From positions 1 to 45,582 of the forward strand of contig JAKPEE010000158.1 in assembly GCA_029552125.1 (NCBI GenBank): a DNA stretch of 45,582 bases. Reading direction: 5' to 3'. Of the stretch, positions 32,899 to 44,800 are shown in pieces. The DNA comes from Bacillota bacterium (GTDB taxonomy: Bacteria > Bacillota > Dethiobacteria > DTU022). A model generated the notes under the pieces. It was not told the origin of the DNA, searched no databases, and saw only the letters and a list, made by a program, of their open reading frames with translations. The translations under genes were made by a program, and so were the position numbers. Each line of letters begins with the position of its first letter. The stretch's first letter is position 1.

Positions 32899-33360
32899 TT
32901 ATTTGACAATCACGACACTGCAATTTTGGATTTCCTGAACTACAGCGTTGCTGACGCTGCCCAGAAACATTCTTTTCAAACCACCCAGCCCCCTGCTGCC
33001 AATAAAGACTAAATCAAATCCTTCCTCGGCAGCCACGCTAACGATGGTACGGGCGGGGTGCCCTTTCCTTAAGATGGTGCGAGCATTGATATTTTTCTGC
33101 GAAAAAAATTTTAAGGCCTGCTGCAAGATCCTTTCGCCTTTTTCTCTTTGAATTTTGTACTGCTCTTTGATGTATTTTAAATCTGCGTCCGTTGCCGTAT
33201 AGCCAATCGAAGCATCATCGTAATGCGGAAATTCGAATTTGCCTTCATAAACATGAATAATCGCTACTTCTTCAACCTTTGCTCTCTCGGCTAAGATGGA
33301 GGCTTTTTCCAGGGCCTTTTGACTATGCGACGAACCGTCCGTGCAAACCAGTATTTTCAT
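32899..33360 (-). CDS. universal stress protein, UspA family
   Basis: The start is ATG 33360, preceded by AAGGAGG at 7 nt; a longer frame to 33456 is not supported. The product of 153 aa has the Usp fold: N-terminal KILVCTDGS, and the ATP-binding GSRGLGGLKRMFLGS near residue 125, followed by SNAVVQ and a final strand SVVIVK. The G-x2-G-x9-G-S motif suggests an ATP-binding member. Its location after the symporter terminator, converging, gives no functional link beyond frequent Usp-transporter pairing in other genomes. Confidence 0.92.
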   Translation of the reverse strand: MKILVCTDGSSHSQKALEKASILAERAKVEEVAIIHVYEGKFEFPHYDDASIGYTATDADLKYIKEQYKIQREKGERILQQALKFFSQKNINARTILRKGHPARTIVSVAAEEGFDLVFIGSRGLGGLKRMFLGSVSNAVVQEIQNCSVVIVK

Positions 33361-33394
33361 GTAAAGGGCCTCCTTGTGAGCTTTCTTGATTAAA

Positions 33395-33595
33395 TTATAC
33401 CAATTTTCTGTTATCTGCGTCAACGCTGACCAGCACCAGGTAGGTGTCGGGAACACCAGGGGGCACCATTACCTCCATCCCCCTGGTTCCGTCCCCTTGG
33501 TATTTGGCATCTAATAAAGCAGGATTTGGTAGCCTTGCGTCGAAAAAAATATTTTTATGCTTAATGTATAAAATCGACTTGAATCCAAAGGAAAG
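33395..33595 (-). pseudogene. coding-like frame without a start, possible gene remnant
   Basis: On the minus strand a 66-codon frame runs from just after a TAG (33596-33598) to TAA 33395. Its translation is protein-like (FFDARLPNPALLDAKYQG, then VPPGVPDTYLVLVSVD). There is no start codon until ATG/GTG near the last third, where GGAGG precedes a GTG. It contains the strong hairpin at 33450-33490. It lies directly upstream of the stress-protein gene. It is either a decayed gene or a very short leader ORF. Confidence 0.3.
33450..33490. repeat. strong imperfect inverted repeat between uspA-like and luxR-like genes
   Basis: GGAACACCAGGGGG pairs with CCCCCTGGTTCC (13 pairs, one bulged C) around a 15-nt loop. 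The left arm can also pair locally (GGTGT with ACACC just upstream), so two structures compete. It is either an operator/leader element or part of the decayed frame it overlaps. Confidence 0.5.
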
Positions 33596-33603
33596 CTATC
33601 CTG

Positions 33604-36600
33604 ATGCTCAATATTCCTGGCTATATCATGCTGGAGCAGTTTGAACCAAACCAGGATACGGTACTCTACCGGGCCAAATCGCTGGTCAACGGCCATCTGT
33701 TCCTGCTGAAAGTAGCTAAGCATGGTGATACCCGCGGAACCGAAGCCGCGTTTTTCCATGAGCTGGCCGTCGCCGGCAATCTGGCAGTCAAAGGAATTTG
33801 CCGGCCTCTACGGGTGGATTTTAGCGGTCAAATCCCTTTCCTGGTTATGGAAAATGCTACCGGGATTCCCTTAAGTGAATTTTTGGACCACCACCGGCCT
33901 GACCTGGAGCACTTTTTCACCATCGCCCGGCAGCTTGCGGCTACGGTTAAAGCGCTACATCACCATAATGTAGCCCACCGGCGACTTAACGCTGTCAATA
34001 TCTTTGTTGAACCGCAAATGCTGACGGTTAAAATCACCGACTTCAGCGCGTCCGCTCCTGTCCTGGGTGATAGCCTGCCGCAAAAACCGGTATCCTGGGA
34101 AGGCACCGCCGCCTATATGTCTCCGGAGCAGACGGGCAGACTTAATTGGCCGGTGGATTATCGAAGCGATTTTTACTCCCTGGGAGTTATTTTCTATGAA
34201 CTGCTTACCGGAAAACTTCCCTTTCAGGCCACCGGGTACAGCCACTGGGTCCATGCCCACCTGGCCGAAAAACCGCAGGCACCACACAAGCTAAACCGGG
34301 CGATACCGCCCGCCCTCTCTAATGTGATTTTGAAACTCCTGGCTAAAGATGCGTCGGAGCGCTATCAGGACGCGGCCGCCCTGGAAACCGATCTTAACCG
34401 GTGCTTTACGGAATGGCAGGATTCAGGAAAAATCCAGGCTTTTGCCCCGGCGGAAAAGGATATCTCCGCCATATTCCAGCTTTCCCCCAGACTCTACGGC
34501 CGGGATAAAGAGGCGGCAGCGCTGAAACGGATCTACAATCAGATCAATAAAGGTAAAGCCGGAGTTGTGCTGGTTTCCGGTTATGCGGGCAGCGGTAAAA
34601 CAGCTTTAGTATACGAATTTTTAAAACCACTGGTACGGCACGGTAAGGGCTATTTTGTCTCCGGGAAATCAGACCAGTTGCATTACGGTAAACCGTACCT
34701 CTCTTTTATCCAGGCTTTTCAGGAGTTGCTCCAGGTAATCTTAGCGGAAGATCAAGGGAAGCTTTTGCAATGGCGCCGGATACTGCTCCAGACCCTGGGA
34801 ACCGGCGCTGCCGTGCTTGCTCCGTTACTCCCGGAGATCGAATTAATCACCGGTCCCTTAACCCCTGTAGAAGAACTGCCACCCGCAGAAACAAAAAACC
34901 GCTTTCTTCTGGTAATAAAAAGTTTTATTCAGGCCTTTACCCGGCAGGGCTATCCCCTGGTAATTTTTTTAGATGATCTGCAATGGGCCGATGAGGCTTC
35001 CCTGGAGCTGTTAACAAATCTTGCCTTTTGCCCGGAAAACCGTTTTCTTTTGCTTATCGGCGCTTATCGCAGCCATGAACTAACTGAGGATCATCCTCTG
35101 GCGGCAGCAATAGCAGAGATGAAGCATAGAAAAGTTATTCTGCAGGAAGTGAGTCTGGCAGAGTTAAACCTGGCCCAAACCGTACAAATGGTAGCAGATT
35201 CGCTCCATGTCACTGCCAATCAGGGTAAACCGCTGGCGCAAGCGCTTCACCGCCACACCGGAGGCAATCCACTTTTCTTGCGCCAGTTGCTGCAAAGCCT
35301 GTACGCGCAAAAACTAATTTACTTTACCTATCACGACTGGCGTTGGGAGTGGAATCTGGAGGCTATCTTAAAACAGCCCTATAGCGATGATCTCTTAAGT
35401 TTTCTTGTGGGAAAGCTACAAAAACTGGCCCCGGAAACCCAGAAAGTTTTAAAATGGGCGGCCTGTCACGGAGATCGCTTCCAACCCGATCTTCTTGCCA
35501 CTACCGTAGAATGCCCGGCCGCTCAGGTTGAGGAGTACTTGCGACAGGCTCAAAGAGAAAATTTAATTCTCCGTCAAAAAGACGGCTCATACCTTTTTCT
35601 CCATGACCGCATCCGGCAGGCCGCTTACGGGTTGATTTCACCAGAACAAAAAAAAGAGATGCACCTGCAACTGGGCCGCCTGCTGGATGCATCTACTACG
35701 CAAGATCATCTGGAAACGCGCATAATTGATATGGCCAGGCACCTTAACCTTGGTGTAGAGCTAATCACTGACCCGGCGGAGCGCCTGCAACTGGCCCAAT
35801 TTAACCTCATGGCCGGCCGGAAAGTAAAAGCCACCGCGGCCTACCGGTCGGCCCTGTACTACCTGCGCTCGGGCCTGGAGCTGTTGCCCGACCATCCCTG
35901 GGAGAAGTACTTCGATCTGACCCGCGAGCTAACCATAGAGATGGCCCAATGCGAGTACATGTGCGGTAATCACGACATCGCCCTGCATATGATGGATACG
36001 GCCCTGGAGCAGGGCGGGTCATCTAGACAAAGGGCGGAGCAGCATCTGCTCAAAACAATCTTTTTCACCGGGTTGAACCGGCACCGCGAGGCCATGGCCA
36101 CTGGCCTGGCAGGGTTGAAAGAACTGGGTATAGCCTTTCCGGACAGACCAGGAAAGCTGTCCGTGTTGCAAAGACTCTTTTGGGCCAGATGGCGCCTGCG
36201 CCTGAAGAACTTAAACAAGGTTGCCGCCCTGCCGGAGCAGGCTGATCCTTTACAAATTGTAGCGATGGATCTGCTAATTGCCCTCTCCGCCTCTGCCTAC
36301 TACCTTGATCCGATGCTGTGTGCCTCATCAATCCTGAAAATGGTTGAAATTGCCTTAAAACACCCCAATGTCAAGCATACACCTGTGGCCGTGGGAAGCT
36401 ATGCCGTAGTGGCCTCCCTGGTTTTCGGCACTTCCAAAAACATTTACCGGCTGGGCCAGGCAGCGCTGAACCTGGCGGAGAAGTACGATTATCCCTCGGT
36501 CAGGGGCCGCTATGTTTACGCTTTTACTTTCTTAATGAATCACTGGGTGGCCCCTAGAAAAACCAACCTCGACTACCTGGACAGGGTCCTTCAAGATGCC

Positions 36601-38277
36601 CTGGCCGTAGGTGACCTTTTTTATGCCGGTAATGCCCTCTTCGGTGCGGTGGAAACAAAACTCCTGGCCGGTTACCCTCTGGACGATGTAATCGCTGACT
36701 GCCACCAGCATATTCAATGGCTGCAGGCGCTGAATCTGGAAGAAACAAGGGCATTTGTGGAAGCAGTCAAACATTTGGCCGAAAACTTAAAAGAGCAGCA
36801 AAGCCGCCCTCCGGACTTTACCTCGTTTATGGCCGGGAATAAAGCCACCAGGCAGTTAGACTTTTATTGCCGGCATTATCAGGGTCAATACCTCTACTAC
36901 ACCGGCCAATACCAGGCGGCTTTAAACATCTTCGCCAAAGCTGAAAGTGATCTGGACAGCATTTTTGGGTTGATGGTTTATCAAGAGCACTGCTTTTTTC
37001 ATGCTCTCTGCATTAGCGCTTATTGGCCGGAGCTGGCGGCTGGAGAGCGGCGGCGCTGCTGGAAAACTTTACGCAAGAATCTCTCCCGCTTCCGCAAATG
37101 GGCCCGCCACGGACCGGAAAATTTTGGGCACCGGCTGCTGCTTTTAAAAGCGGAAGCTGCCCGGCTGCGCGGACGAAAAACGGAGGCCCTGGAGCTATAT
37201 GAACAGGCGGTTATTACTGCCGCACAAAACAACAATCCCCGGGACGAAGCCCTGGCCAACCTGCTGGCGGCAGAATTCTACCTTTACCGGAAAATGGAAA
37301 AGACCGCCTCCGCCTTCCTGGCCGATGCCTGCCGCTGTTTCGAAGTATGGGGGGCTTCCGCTATAACAACACAACTTAAAGAAAAATATAGCCGTTTCCT
37401 GCACTACTCCAACCCTACAGATGAGAAGGCTATACAAGAATCCACAGCGGCATTTAATTATAACAAATCTTTACCAGGCCCCCCGGTGAAAGCGGAAAGT
37501 TTTTCTTCTTTCCCGGACCTCGCTTCCCTGCTCAGGTCATCTTGGGCACAGGAAAGCAACTGGCGGGAGATGGCCGAACGCTTAATCTGTCTCCTTATGG
37601 AAAACACCGGGGCGCAAAAGGGCGGCCTGATCATGTATCGCGGTGAAGAACTATACCTGGAGATGGCCAAAATAAGAGCAGGCGGGCGCTTTACCGGTTT
37701 AGCACCGTCTCCGCTAAAAAATAACAGAAACTTCTCCGCGGCAATTGTGCAGTATGTAGCCCATACCGGAAATAGGCTGGTACTGGATGACGCTGCCAGG
37801 GAGGGAGCCTTTGGACGCGATCCATATGTGGCGGAAAATAACGTCAGGTCAGTATGCTGCCTGCCTCTTTCCGGGGGGGGCCGCCTGGCCGGCCTCCTCT
37901 ATCTGGAAAACAACCTCATCGCCGGAGCCTTTTCCCGGGAACAAGGGGAGATGCTGCAACTACTGGGCAACCAGGCCGCTTTTTTGTACCGGTTGTCTTG
38001 TCTCCCGGCAGAAGATCCGACCCGCCAGTCATCAAATTATCCCCCCAAAAAACAAACTCTACCTGAGGCCTTGACCTGCCGCGAAGCAGAGGTCCTCAAC
38101 ATGCTGGCCTGCGGCTTATCCAACCGGGAAATCGCAGAAAGGCTAAGATTAACCGAAAACACCGTAAAAAGTCATATTAAAAGTATCTACGGCAAGCTGG
38201 GGGTTAACAGGCGATTGCAGGCCGTAACCCGGGCCAGGAAAATGGAGCTACTCGGCCACCCGCCGGAGGATTTATAG
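33604..38277 (+). CDS. giant regulator: pseudokinase, AAA/NB-ARC-like ATPase, GAF, LuxR HTH
   Basis: The 1557-aa protein has four parts. A Ser/Thr kinase-like domain occupies about 5-270: K36 is kept, but the HRD motif is H125-R126-R127 and DFG is D146-F147-S148, so the catalytic base is lost. A STAND/AAA ATPase follows with Walker A GYAGSGKT 326-333 and Walker B D457-D458 (LVIFLDDLQWADEA). A long helical, TPR-like region covers about 700-1290. A GAF domain (about 1310-1460) and a LuxR helix-turn-helix (1490-1550, LTCREAEVLNML to VNRR) end the protein. Related proteins usually end in a histidine kinase; here the output is DNA binding. The ATG 33604 follows AAAGGAAAG. It precedes a beta-galactosidase gene, a plausible target. 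Confidence 0.9.
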   Translation: MLNIPGYIMLEQFEPNQDTVLYRAKSLVNGHLFLLKVAKHGDTRGTEAAFFHELAVAGNLAVKGICRPLRVDFSGQIPFLVMENATGIPLSEFLDHHRPDLEHFFTIARQLAATVKALHHHNVAHRRLNAVNIFVEPQMLTVKITDFSASAPVLGDSLPQKPVSWEGTAAYMSPEQTGRLNWPVDYRSDFYSLGVIFYELLTGKLPFQATGYSHWVHAHLAEKPQAPHKLNRAIPPALSNVILKLLAKDASERYQDAAALETDLNRCFTEWQDSGKIQAFAPAEKDISAIFQLSPRLYGRDKEAAALKRIYNQINKGKAGVVLVSGYAGSGKTALVYEFLKPLVRHGKGYFVSGKSDQLHYGKPYLSFIQAFQELLQVILAEDQGKLLQWRRILLQTLGTGAAVLAPLLPEIELITGPLTPVEELPPAETKNRFLLVIKSFIQAFTRQGYPLVIFLDDLQWADEASLELLTNLAFCPENRFLLLIGAYRSHELTEDHPLAAAIAEMKHRKVILQEVSLAELNLAQTVQMVADSLHVTANQGKPLAQALHRHTGGNPLFLRQLLQSLYAQKLIYFTYHDWRWEWNLEAILKQPYSDDLLSFLVGKLQKLAPETQKVLKWAACHGDRFQPDLLATTVECPAAQVEEYLRQAQRENLILRQKDGSYLFLHDRIRQAAYGLISPEQKKEMHLQLGRLLDASTTQDHLETRIIDMARHLNLGVELITDPAERLQLAQFNLMAGRKVKATAAYRSALYYLRSGLELLPDHPWEKYFDLTRELTIEMAQCEYMCGNHDIALHMMDTALEQGGSSRQRAEQHLLKTIFFTGLNRHREAMATGLAGLKELGIAFPDRPGKLSVLQRLFWARWRLRLKNLNKVAALPEQADPLQIVAMDLLIALSASAYYLDPMLCASSILKMVEIALKHPNVKHTPVAVGSYAVVASLVFGTSKNIYRLGQAALNLAEKYDYPSVRGRYVYAFTFLMNHWVAPRKTNLDYLDRVLQDALAVGDLFYAGNALFGAVETKLLAGYPLDDVIADCHQHIQWLQALNLEETRAFVEAVKHLAENLKEQQSRPPDFTSFMAGNKATRQLDFYCRHYQGQYLYYTGQYQAALNIFAKAESDLDSIFGLMVYQEHCFFHALCISAYWPELAAGERRRCWKTLRKNLSRFRKWARHGPENFGHRLLLLKAEAARLRGRKTEALELYEQAVITAAQNNNPRDEALANLLAAEFYLYRKMEKTASAFLADACRCFEVWGASAITTQLKEKYSRFLHYSNPTDEKAIQESTAAFNYNKSLPGPPVKAESFSSFPDLASLLRSSWAQESNWREMAERLICLLMENTGAQKGGLIMYRGEELYLEMAKIRAGGRFTGLAPSPLKNNRNFSAAIVQYVAHTGNRLVLDDAAREGAFGRDPYVAENNVRSVCCLPLSGGGRLAGLLYLENNLIAGAFSREQGEMLQLLGNQAAFLYRLSCLPAEDPTRQSSNYPPKKQTLPEALTCREAEVLNMLACGLSNREIAERLRLTENTVKSHIKSIYGKLGVNRRLQAVTRARKMELLGHPPEDL

Positions 38278-38427
38278 CCATCCAGGGCCAACTTTAGTAT
38301 TTGACGGCAAACGGTGGCGGCCAGCCTTTTTGCGCGCAATTTCACTCGGCGTGACTTTATAGCCTAAAATGCGCCTGAGTCACTGGGCAGCATCCAGGCA
38401 TTGTATATTCAGCGATGTCAAAGCATG
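38272..38427 (-). pseudogene. possible gene fragment with an in-frame TGA
   Basis: On the minus strand, between the regulator and lacZ, a frame ending at TAA 38272 reads LRRILGYKVTPSEIARKK then GRHRLPSNTKVGPGWL. It is preceded across one TGA (38380-38382) by a further 15 protein-like codons. It has no start codon or SD. It is probably the decayed end of a gene; I do not recognise the family. Confidence 0.25.
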
Positions 38428-38452
38428 GTATAATCAAAAAAGACAATCCTAA

Positions 38453-41695
<3,243 letters not shown>

Positions 41696-41726
41696 AAGAA
41701 GGATTAACTGATAGTTGAAGGTTATA

Positions 41727-41771
41727 ATAAAAAATAAAAAAAGCGGCTGCCAAAACAGCATGACACCCGCT
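41727..41771 (-). terminator. intrinsic terminator for the roadblock-protein genes
   Basis: On the minus strand the hairpin AGCGG...GCTG-ttttgg-CAGC-CGCT (41742-41771) is followed by seven T and then AT-rich DNA. It lies 31 bp past the stop of the gene at 41803 and also separates it from convergent lacZ. Confidence 0.6.
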
Positions 41772-41802
41772 CCTACGCTAAGAAGGTAAGAAATGTAGGA
41801 AC

Positions 41803-42267
41803 TTATTCACTATTATCCGTATGACCACCCATTGACCATGAGCTCAATAATTTCCAAAAACCAGAAGTGCCGCGAGATTGTTTAACTTCTTTGGCCTTAG
41901 CATTGGCCAGGGCGCTAATCAAGTTGGGGAGAGCCACGCTTATCAATATACCCATAGTGGTTTTCGAAAGATCGACCAGCAAGTATTGACGAAAAGAGCC
42001 AGCCAGTAAAACCACGACCAGATGATTTCCGGAGAGATTGATTATATAGTAATGGCCTAGCCCGGGGAAATCCGCCCCTTTTAAAGCTTTATCCACGTTT
42101 TTTGTTACGTCATTAAATAAATCGATAGCTCCGGGTGGTGATCCGCGGCCGCGAAGTTCGACCAGCGATTCCCGTTCACCGTCAATCCAGATATCGGTGG
42201 CCACAAGACCATCTCCAAGATCCTGCACCAGCGAATCAATGATTTTATATAAACTTTCAGATTCCAT
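41803..42267 (-). CDS. roadblock/LC7-like protein, paralogue 1
   Basis: This 154-aa cytoplasmic protein resembles the roadblock/LC7 fold: an N-terminal helix (SLYKIIDSLVQDLGDG), then LVATDIWIDG, a central helix and paired beta strands YYIINLSGNHLVVVLL. The segment LVDLSKTTMGIL is shared with the next gene, so they are tandem duplicates. This copy has a longer C-terminal tail with AKAKEVKQSRGTSGFWKLL. Roadblock proteins commonly regulate small Ras-like GTPases (MglB-MglA), but none is in this window. The ATG 42267 has only a distant GGAAAGGG. Confidence 0.7.
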   Translation of the reverse strand: MESESLYKIIDSLVQDLGDGLVATDIWIDGERESLVELRGRGSPPGAIDLFNDVTKNVDKALKGADFPGLGHYYIINLSGNHLVVVLLAGSFRQYLLVDLSKTTMGILISVALPNLISALANAKAKEVKQSRGTSGFWKLLSSWSMGGHTDNSE

Positions 42268-42315
42268 GCGTTTTCATACAACCCTTTCCGCGCCTGGCAT
42301 CTATAATATCGCAGG

Positions 42316-42690
42316 TTATTTTGTGGCTTCTTCAAGCCCGCTTAGCACTTTCGGCAACACCACACTCATTAAGATGCCCATGGTAGTTTTAGATAAATCC
42401 ACCAGAATGCTCTGCTGGTAGGCGCCGATAGACAGTATCACAACCAGATGGTTATTGTCGAGGTGCACCAGGTAATAATCACCCAGTCCGGGGAATTCTG
42501 CATTTTTTAGAGTTTTGTCCAGCATCCGCGTAACTTCATTGAACAAGGCCACCGCTTTGGGTTGTGAATTATAACCAACCAGAGACTGCGCATCAGCGGT
42601 AGCCCATATGTCGGTAGACACAAAGCCATTTCCCAAATCCTCTTTAAGTTCCTCAATGATCTGTTTTAACTTTTCAATTTTAATAGACAT
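42316..42690 (-). CDS. roadblock/LC7-like protein, paralogue 2
   Basis: The ATG 42690 follows AAGGAAGGATG by about 5 nt; a longer frame to 42750 is not supported. The 124-aa product has the same layout as its neighbour: KLKQIIEELKEDLGNGFVST, then FPGLGDYYLVHLDNNHLVVI and LVDLSKTTMGILMSV. It lacks the C-terminal tail of paralogue 1. The two genes are 48 bp apart and probably co-transcribed, this one first. They could form homo- or heterodimers. The identification as roadblock fold rests on pattern only. Confidence 0.72.
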   Translation of the reverse strand: MSIKIEKLKQIIEELKEDLGNGFVSTDIWATADAQSLVGYNSQPKAVALFNEVTRMLDKTLKNAEFPGLGDYYLVHLDNNHLVVILSIGAYQQSILVDLSKTTMGILMSVVLPKVLSGLEEATK

Positions 42691-42954
42691 GGAATCATCC
42701 TTCCTTTTTAAATTATGGACCCCTAATCTATACGGAGATCTAGGTCTCATTTCATCAGATCCCGTTTTTTCAATTTAAATTATTGGTTTCCGTTGCTATT
42801 ATAGCAATATTCTGCCTTGTTCGCAATACATAATACAACACTTTCCAACAATTGATTATCCTTTTTCCATTTTATGTAATAAACTAATGAGATCCCGGAG
42901 CAAAGTTCTGCAGCGATTTTAACCGAACAATTTTAAAGATTTTGCCCTGAGAAT

Positions 42955-44586
42955 TTAGCCCTGTTGCTTCTGGCTTTCCTCTTCTTCCAGCAACAAGCGG
43001 CGCATCAGTTTTCCGGCCCCACTCTTGGGGAGTTGTTTGCGGAACTCTATGATACGGGGTAGTTTATAGACAGCCAGTTTTTTGGAGCAGTATTCGAGAA
43101 GCTCTTCTTCAGTACAATTTTCTCCGTCTTTGAGCACCACGTATGCTTTAAGCACTTCTCCGTAATAATCATGCGGTATACCTACAGTGATGGCTTCGGC
43201 AACCTTGGGGTGGTTATAAAGCACTTCATCCACTTCTCTGGGATAAACATTCATGGCGCCGGTTATAACCATATCTTTTTTCCGATCGACAATATAGAAA
43301 TAGCCGCTTGAATCCATGGTGGCAATATCTCCGGTATAAAGCCAGCCATCACGGATCGTTTCCCTGGTTTCCTCAGGGCGATTAAGATAACCTTTCATTA
43401 CCTGCGGTCCCTTAATAATTAACTCGCCTTCTTCGCCTACCGGCACCTCTTCCGTTCCCGTTTTAAGATCTACGATTTTGCAATCCGTATCGGGGTAAGG
43501 AAAGCCAATACTGCCATACTTGCGAATCCCTTTTACAGGATTGGCGTGTGTCGAGGGAGAAGCTTCGGAAAGTCCGTAGCCTTCGATAATCCTGCTGCCG
43601 GTTATTTCTTCAAATCTGGCCATTACTTCAACAGGCATCGGCGCCCCTCCGCTATTGCATATTTCCAGGCAACTGAGGTCATGTTGGTCGATCTCTGGGT
43701 GGTTAATTATAGCGGTATAAATAGTGGGAACGGCGGGGAAAATAGCCGGCCGGTAGTAATCGATTAAGTCAAAAAGGGTTTCCACATCGAATCGCTGCAT
43801 GATAATCAGACCTGCCGGAAGGGTAAGGCCCATGTTTAACACACCGGTCATACCGTAAGAATGGTAGAAGGGGAGAGCCGCCAGAACATACTGCTGGGTA
43901 AGTTTTTCACCCAATTTATTATTAATCCAATCACGAATCCACTCTTTTCTCTGGATCACATTGCAGACAATATTGTAATGGGTCAGCATGGCTGCCTTGG
44001 GAGTTCCGGTTGTCCCGCCGGTATATTGAAAAACGGCCACATCTTCTTTTGGATCGACAACTGCTTCTTCAGAAACCGGCGGATATTGTTGCAGCAGCTG
44101 GTCAAACCAGAAGTTCTCCCCCTCCACCACATAATTCATCTGCCGCGATATAATTGAATGTTCTACCATAACATGATCACGAATTTCTTGAAAAGTCGCG
44201 CTGGTGCCATCAACACCGATATAAATTTTAGCTTCTGAATCCTTTAGCACAAACTCTACTTCATCTGGAGAATACATGGGGTTCATCTGGACAACTATAG
44301 CCCCCAGCTTGAGCGCAGCATAGTAAGCATAAACATACTCGGGGCAGTTGGGCAACATTAAAGCCACCCGGTCTCCCTTGGTTACACCAAGATCGGCCAG
44401 AGCGGCGGCAAAACGATCGATATATTCATGCATTTGCCTAAACGTAATTTCGTCTCCGTAATAAGCCAGGGCAATCAGCTCACCGCATTGGGCATTGGCC
44501 TCTTTAAAATAGCTATAGAGAGAAATTTCAGGATAGTCAAGATTCCAGCGAACAGGGTAATTCTTTAGCCACAACTGGTTGGACAT
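42955..44586 (-). CDS. long-chain acyl-CoA ligase (AMP-forming)
   Basis: This adenylate-forming enzyme of about 543 aa starts at ATG 44586, behind GAGGAGG; a few codons further up are in frame but inferior. Motif A3 is YTGGTTGTPKAAMLTH, A5 GYGLSEASP, A8 around YIVDRKKDMV, and the catalytic A10 lysine lies in PKSGAGKLMRR. It activates a fatty or other carboxylic acid to acyl-CoA with ATP. The divergent partner across a 214-bp gap is a sodium:solute symporter, which suggests uptake and activation of the same acid; this is inference. Chain length is not readable from the sequence. Confidence 0.92.
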   Translation of the reverse strand: MSNQLWLKNYPVRWNLDYPEISLYSYFKEANAQCGELIALAYYGDEITFRQMHEYIDRFAAALADLGVTKGDRVALMLPNCPEYVYAYYAALKLGAIVVQMNPMYSPDEVEFVLKDSEAKIYIGVDGTSATFQEIRDHVMVEHSIISRQMNYVVEGENFWFDQLLQQYPPVSEEAVVDPKEDVAVFQYTGGTTGTPKAAMLTHYNIVCNVIQRKEWIRDWINNKLGEKLTQQYVLAALPFYHSYGMTGVLNMGLTLPAGLIIMQRFDVETLFDLIDYYRPAIFPAVPTIYTAIINHPEIDQHDLSCLEICNSGGAPMPVEVMARFEEITGSRIIEGYGLSEASPSTHANPVKGIRKYGSIGFPYPDTDCKIVDLKTGTEEVPVGEEGELIIKGPQVMKGYLNRPEETRETIRDGWLYTGDIATMDSSGYFYIVDRKKDMVITGAMNVYPREVDEVLYNHPKVAEAITVGIPHDYYGEVLKAYVVLKDGENCTEEELLEYCSKKLAVYKLPRIIEFRKQLPKSGAGKLMRRLLLEEEESQKQQG

Positions 44587-44740
44587 TTTCTCTCGCCTCC
44601 TCCTCAAGGTGGGTGAATGGAGTGCCCTGCAGGAAAAGTTTTATTAATGACGTTCCGGCATTCTAAATAATTCATTAATCTGAGAAATTATAACAAATTT
44701 ATTTTAGGAGTGTCAATGCACAGGGAGTAAATGTAGAAGG

Positions 44741-44769
44741 TTGGCAACTCTTGTTTAATATTGTATAAT
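44741..44769 (+). promoter_or_regulatory. sigma-A type promoter of the symporter gene
   Basis: TTGGCA (44741-44746) and TATAAT (44764-44769) are separated by exactly 17 bp. They lie 31 bp before the GTG start. The -10 is a perfect match and the -35 differs at one base from TTGACA. Confidence 0.75.
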
Positions 44770-44800
44770 TTAAGAAATTATTATAAAGGGGAGGAGTTCA

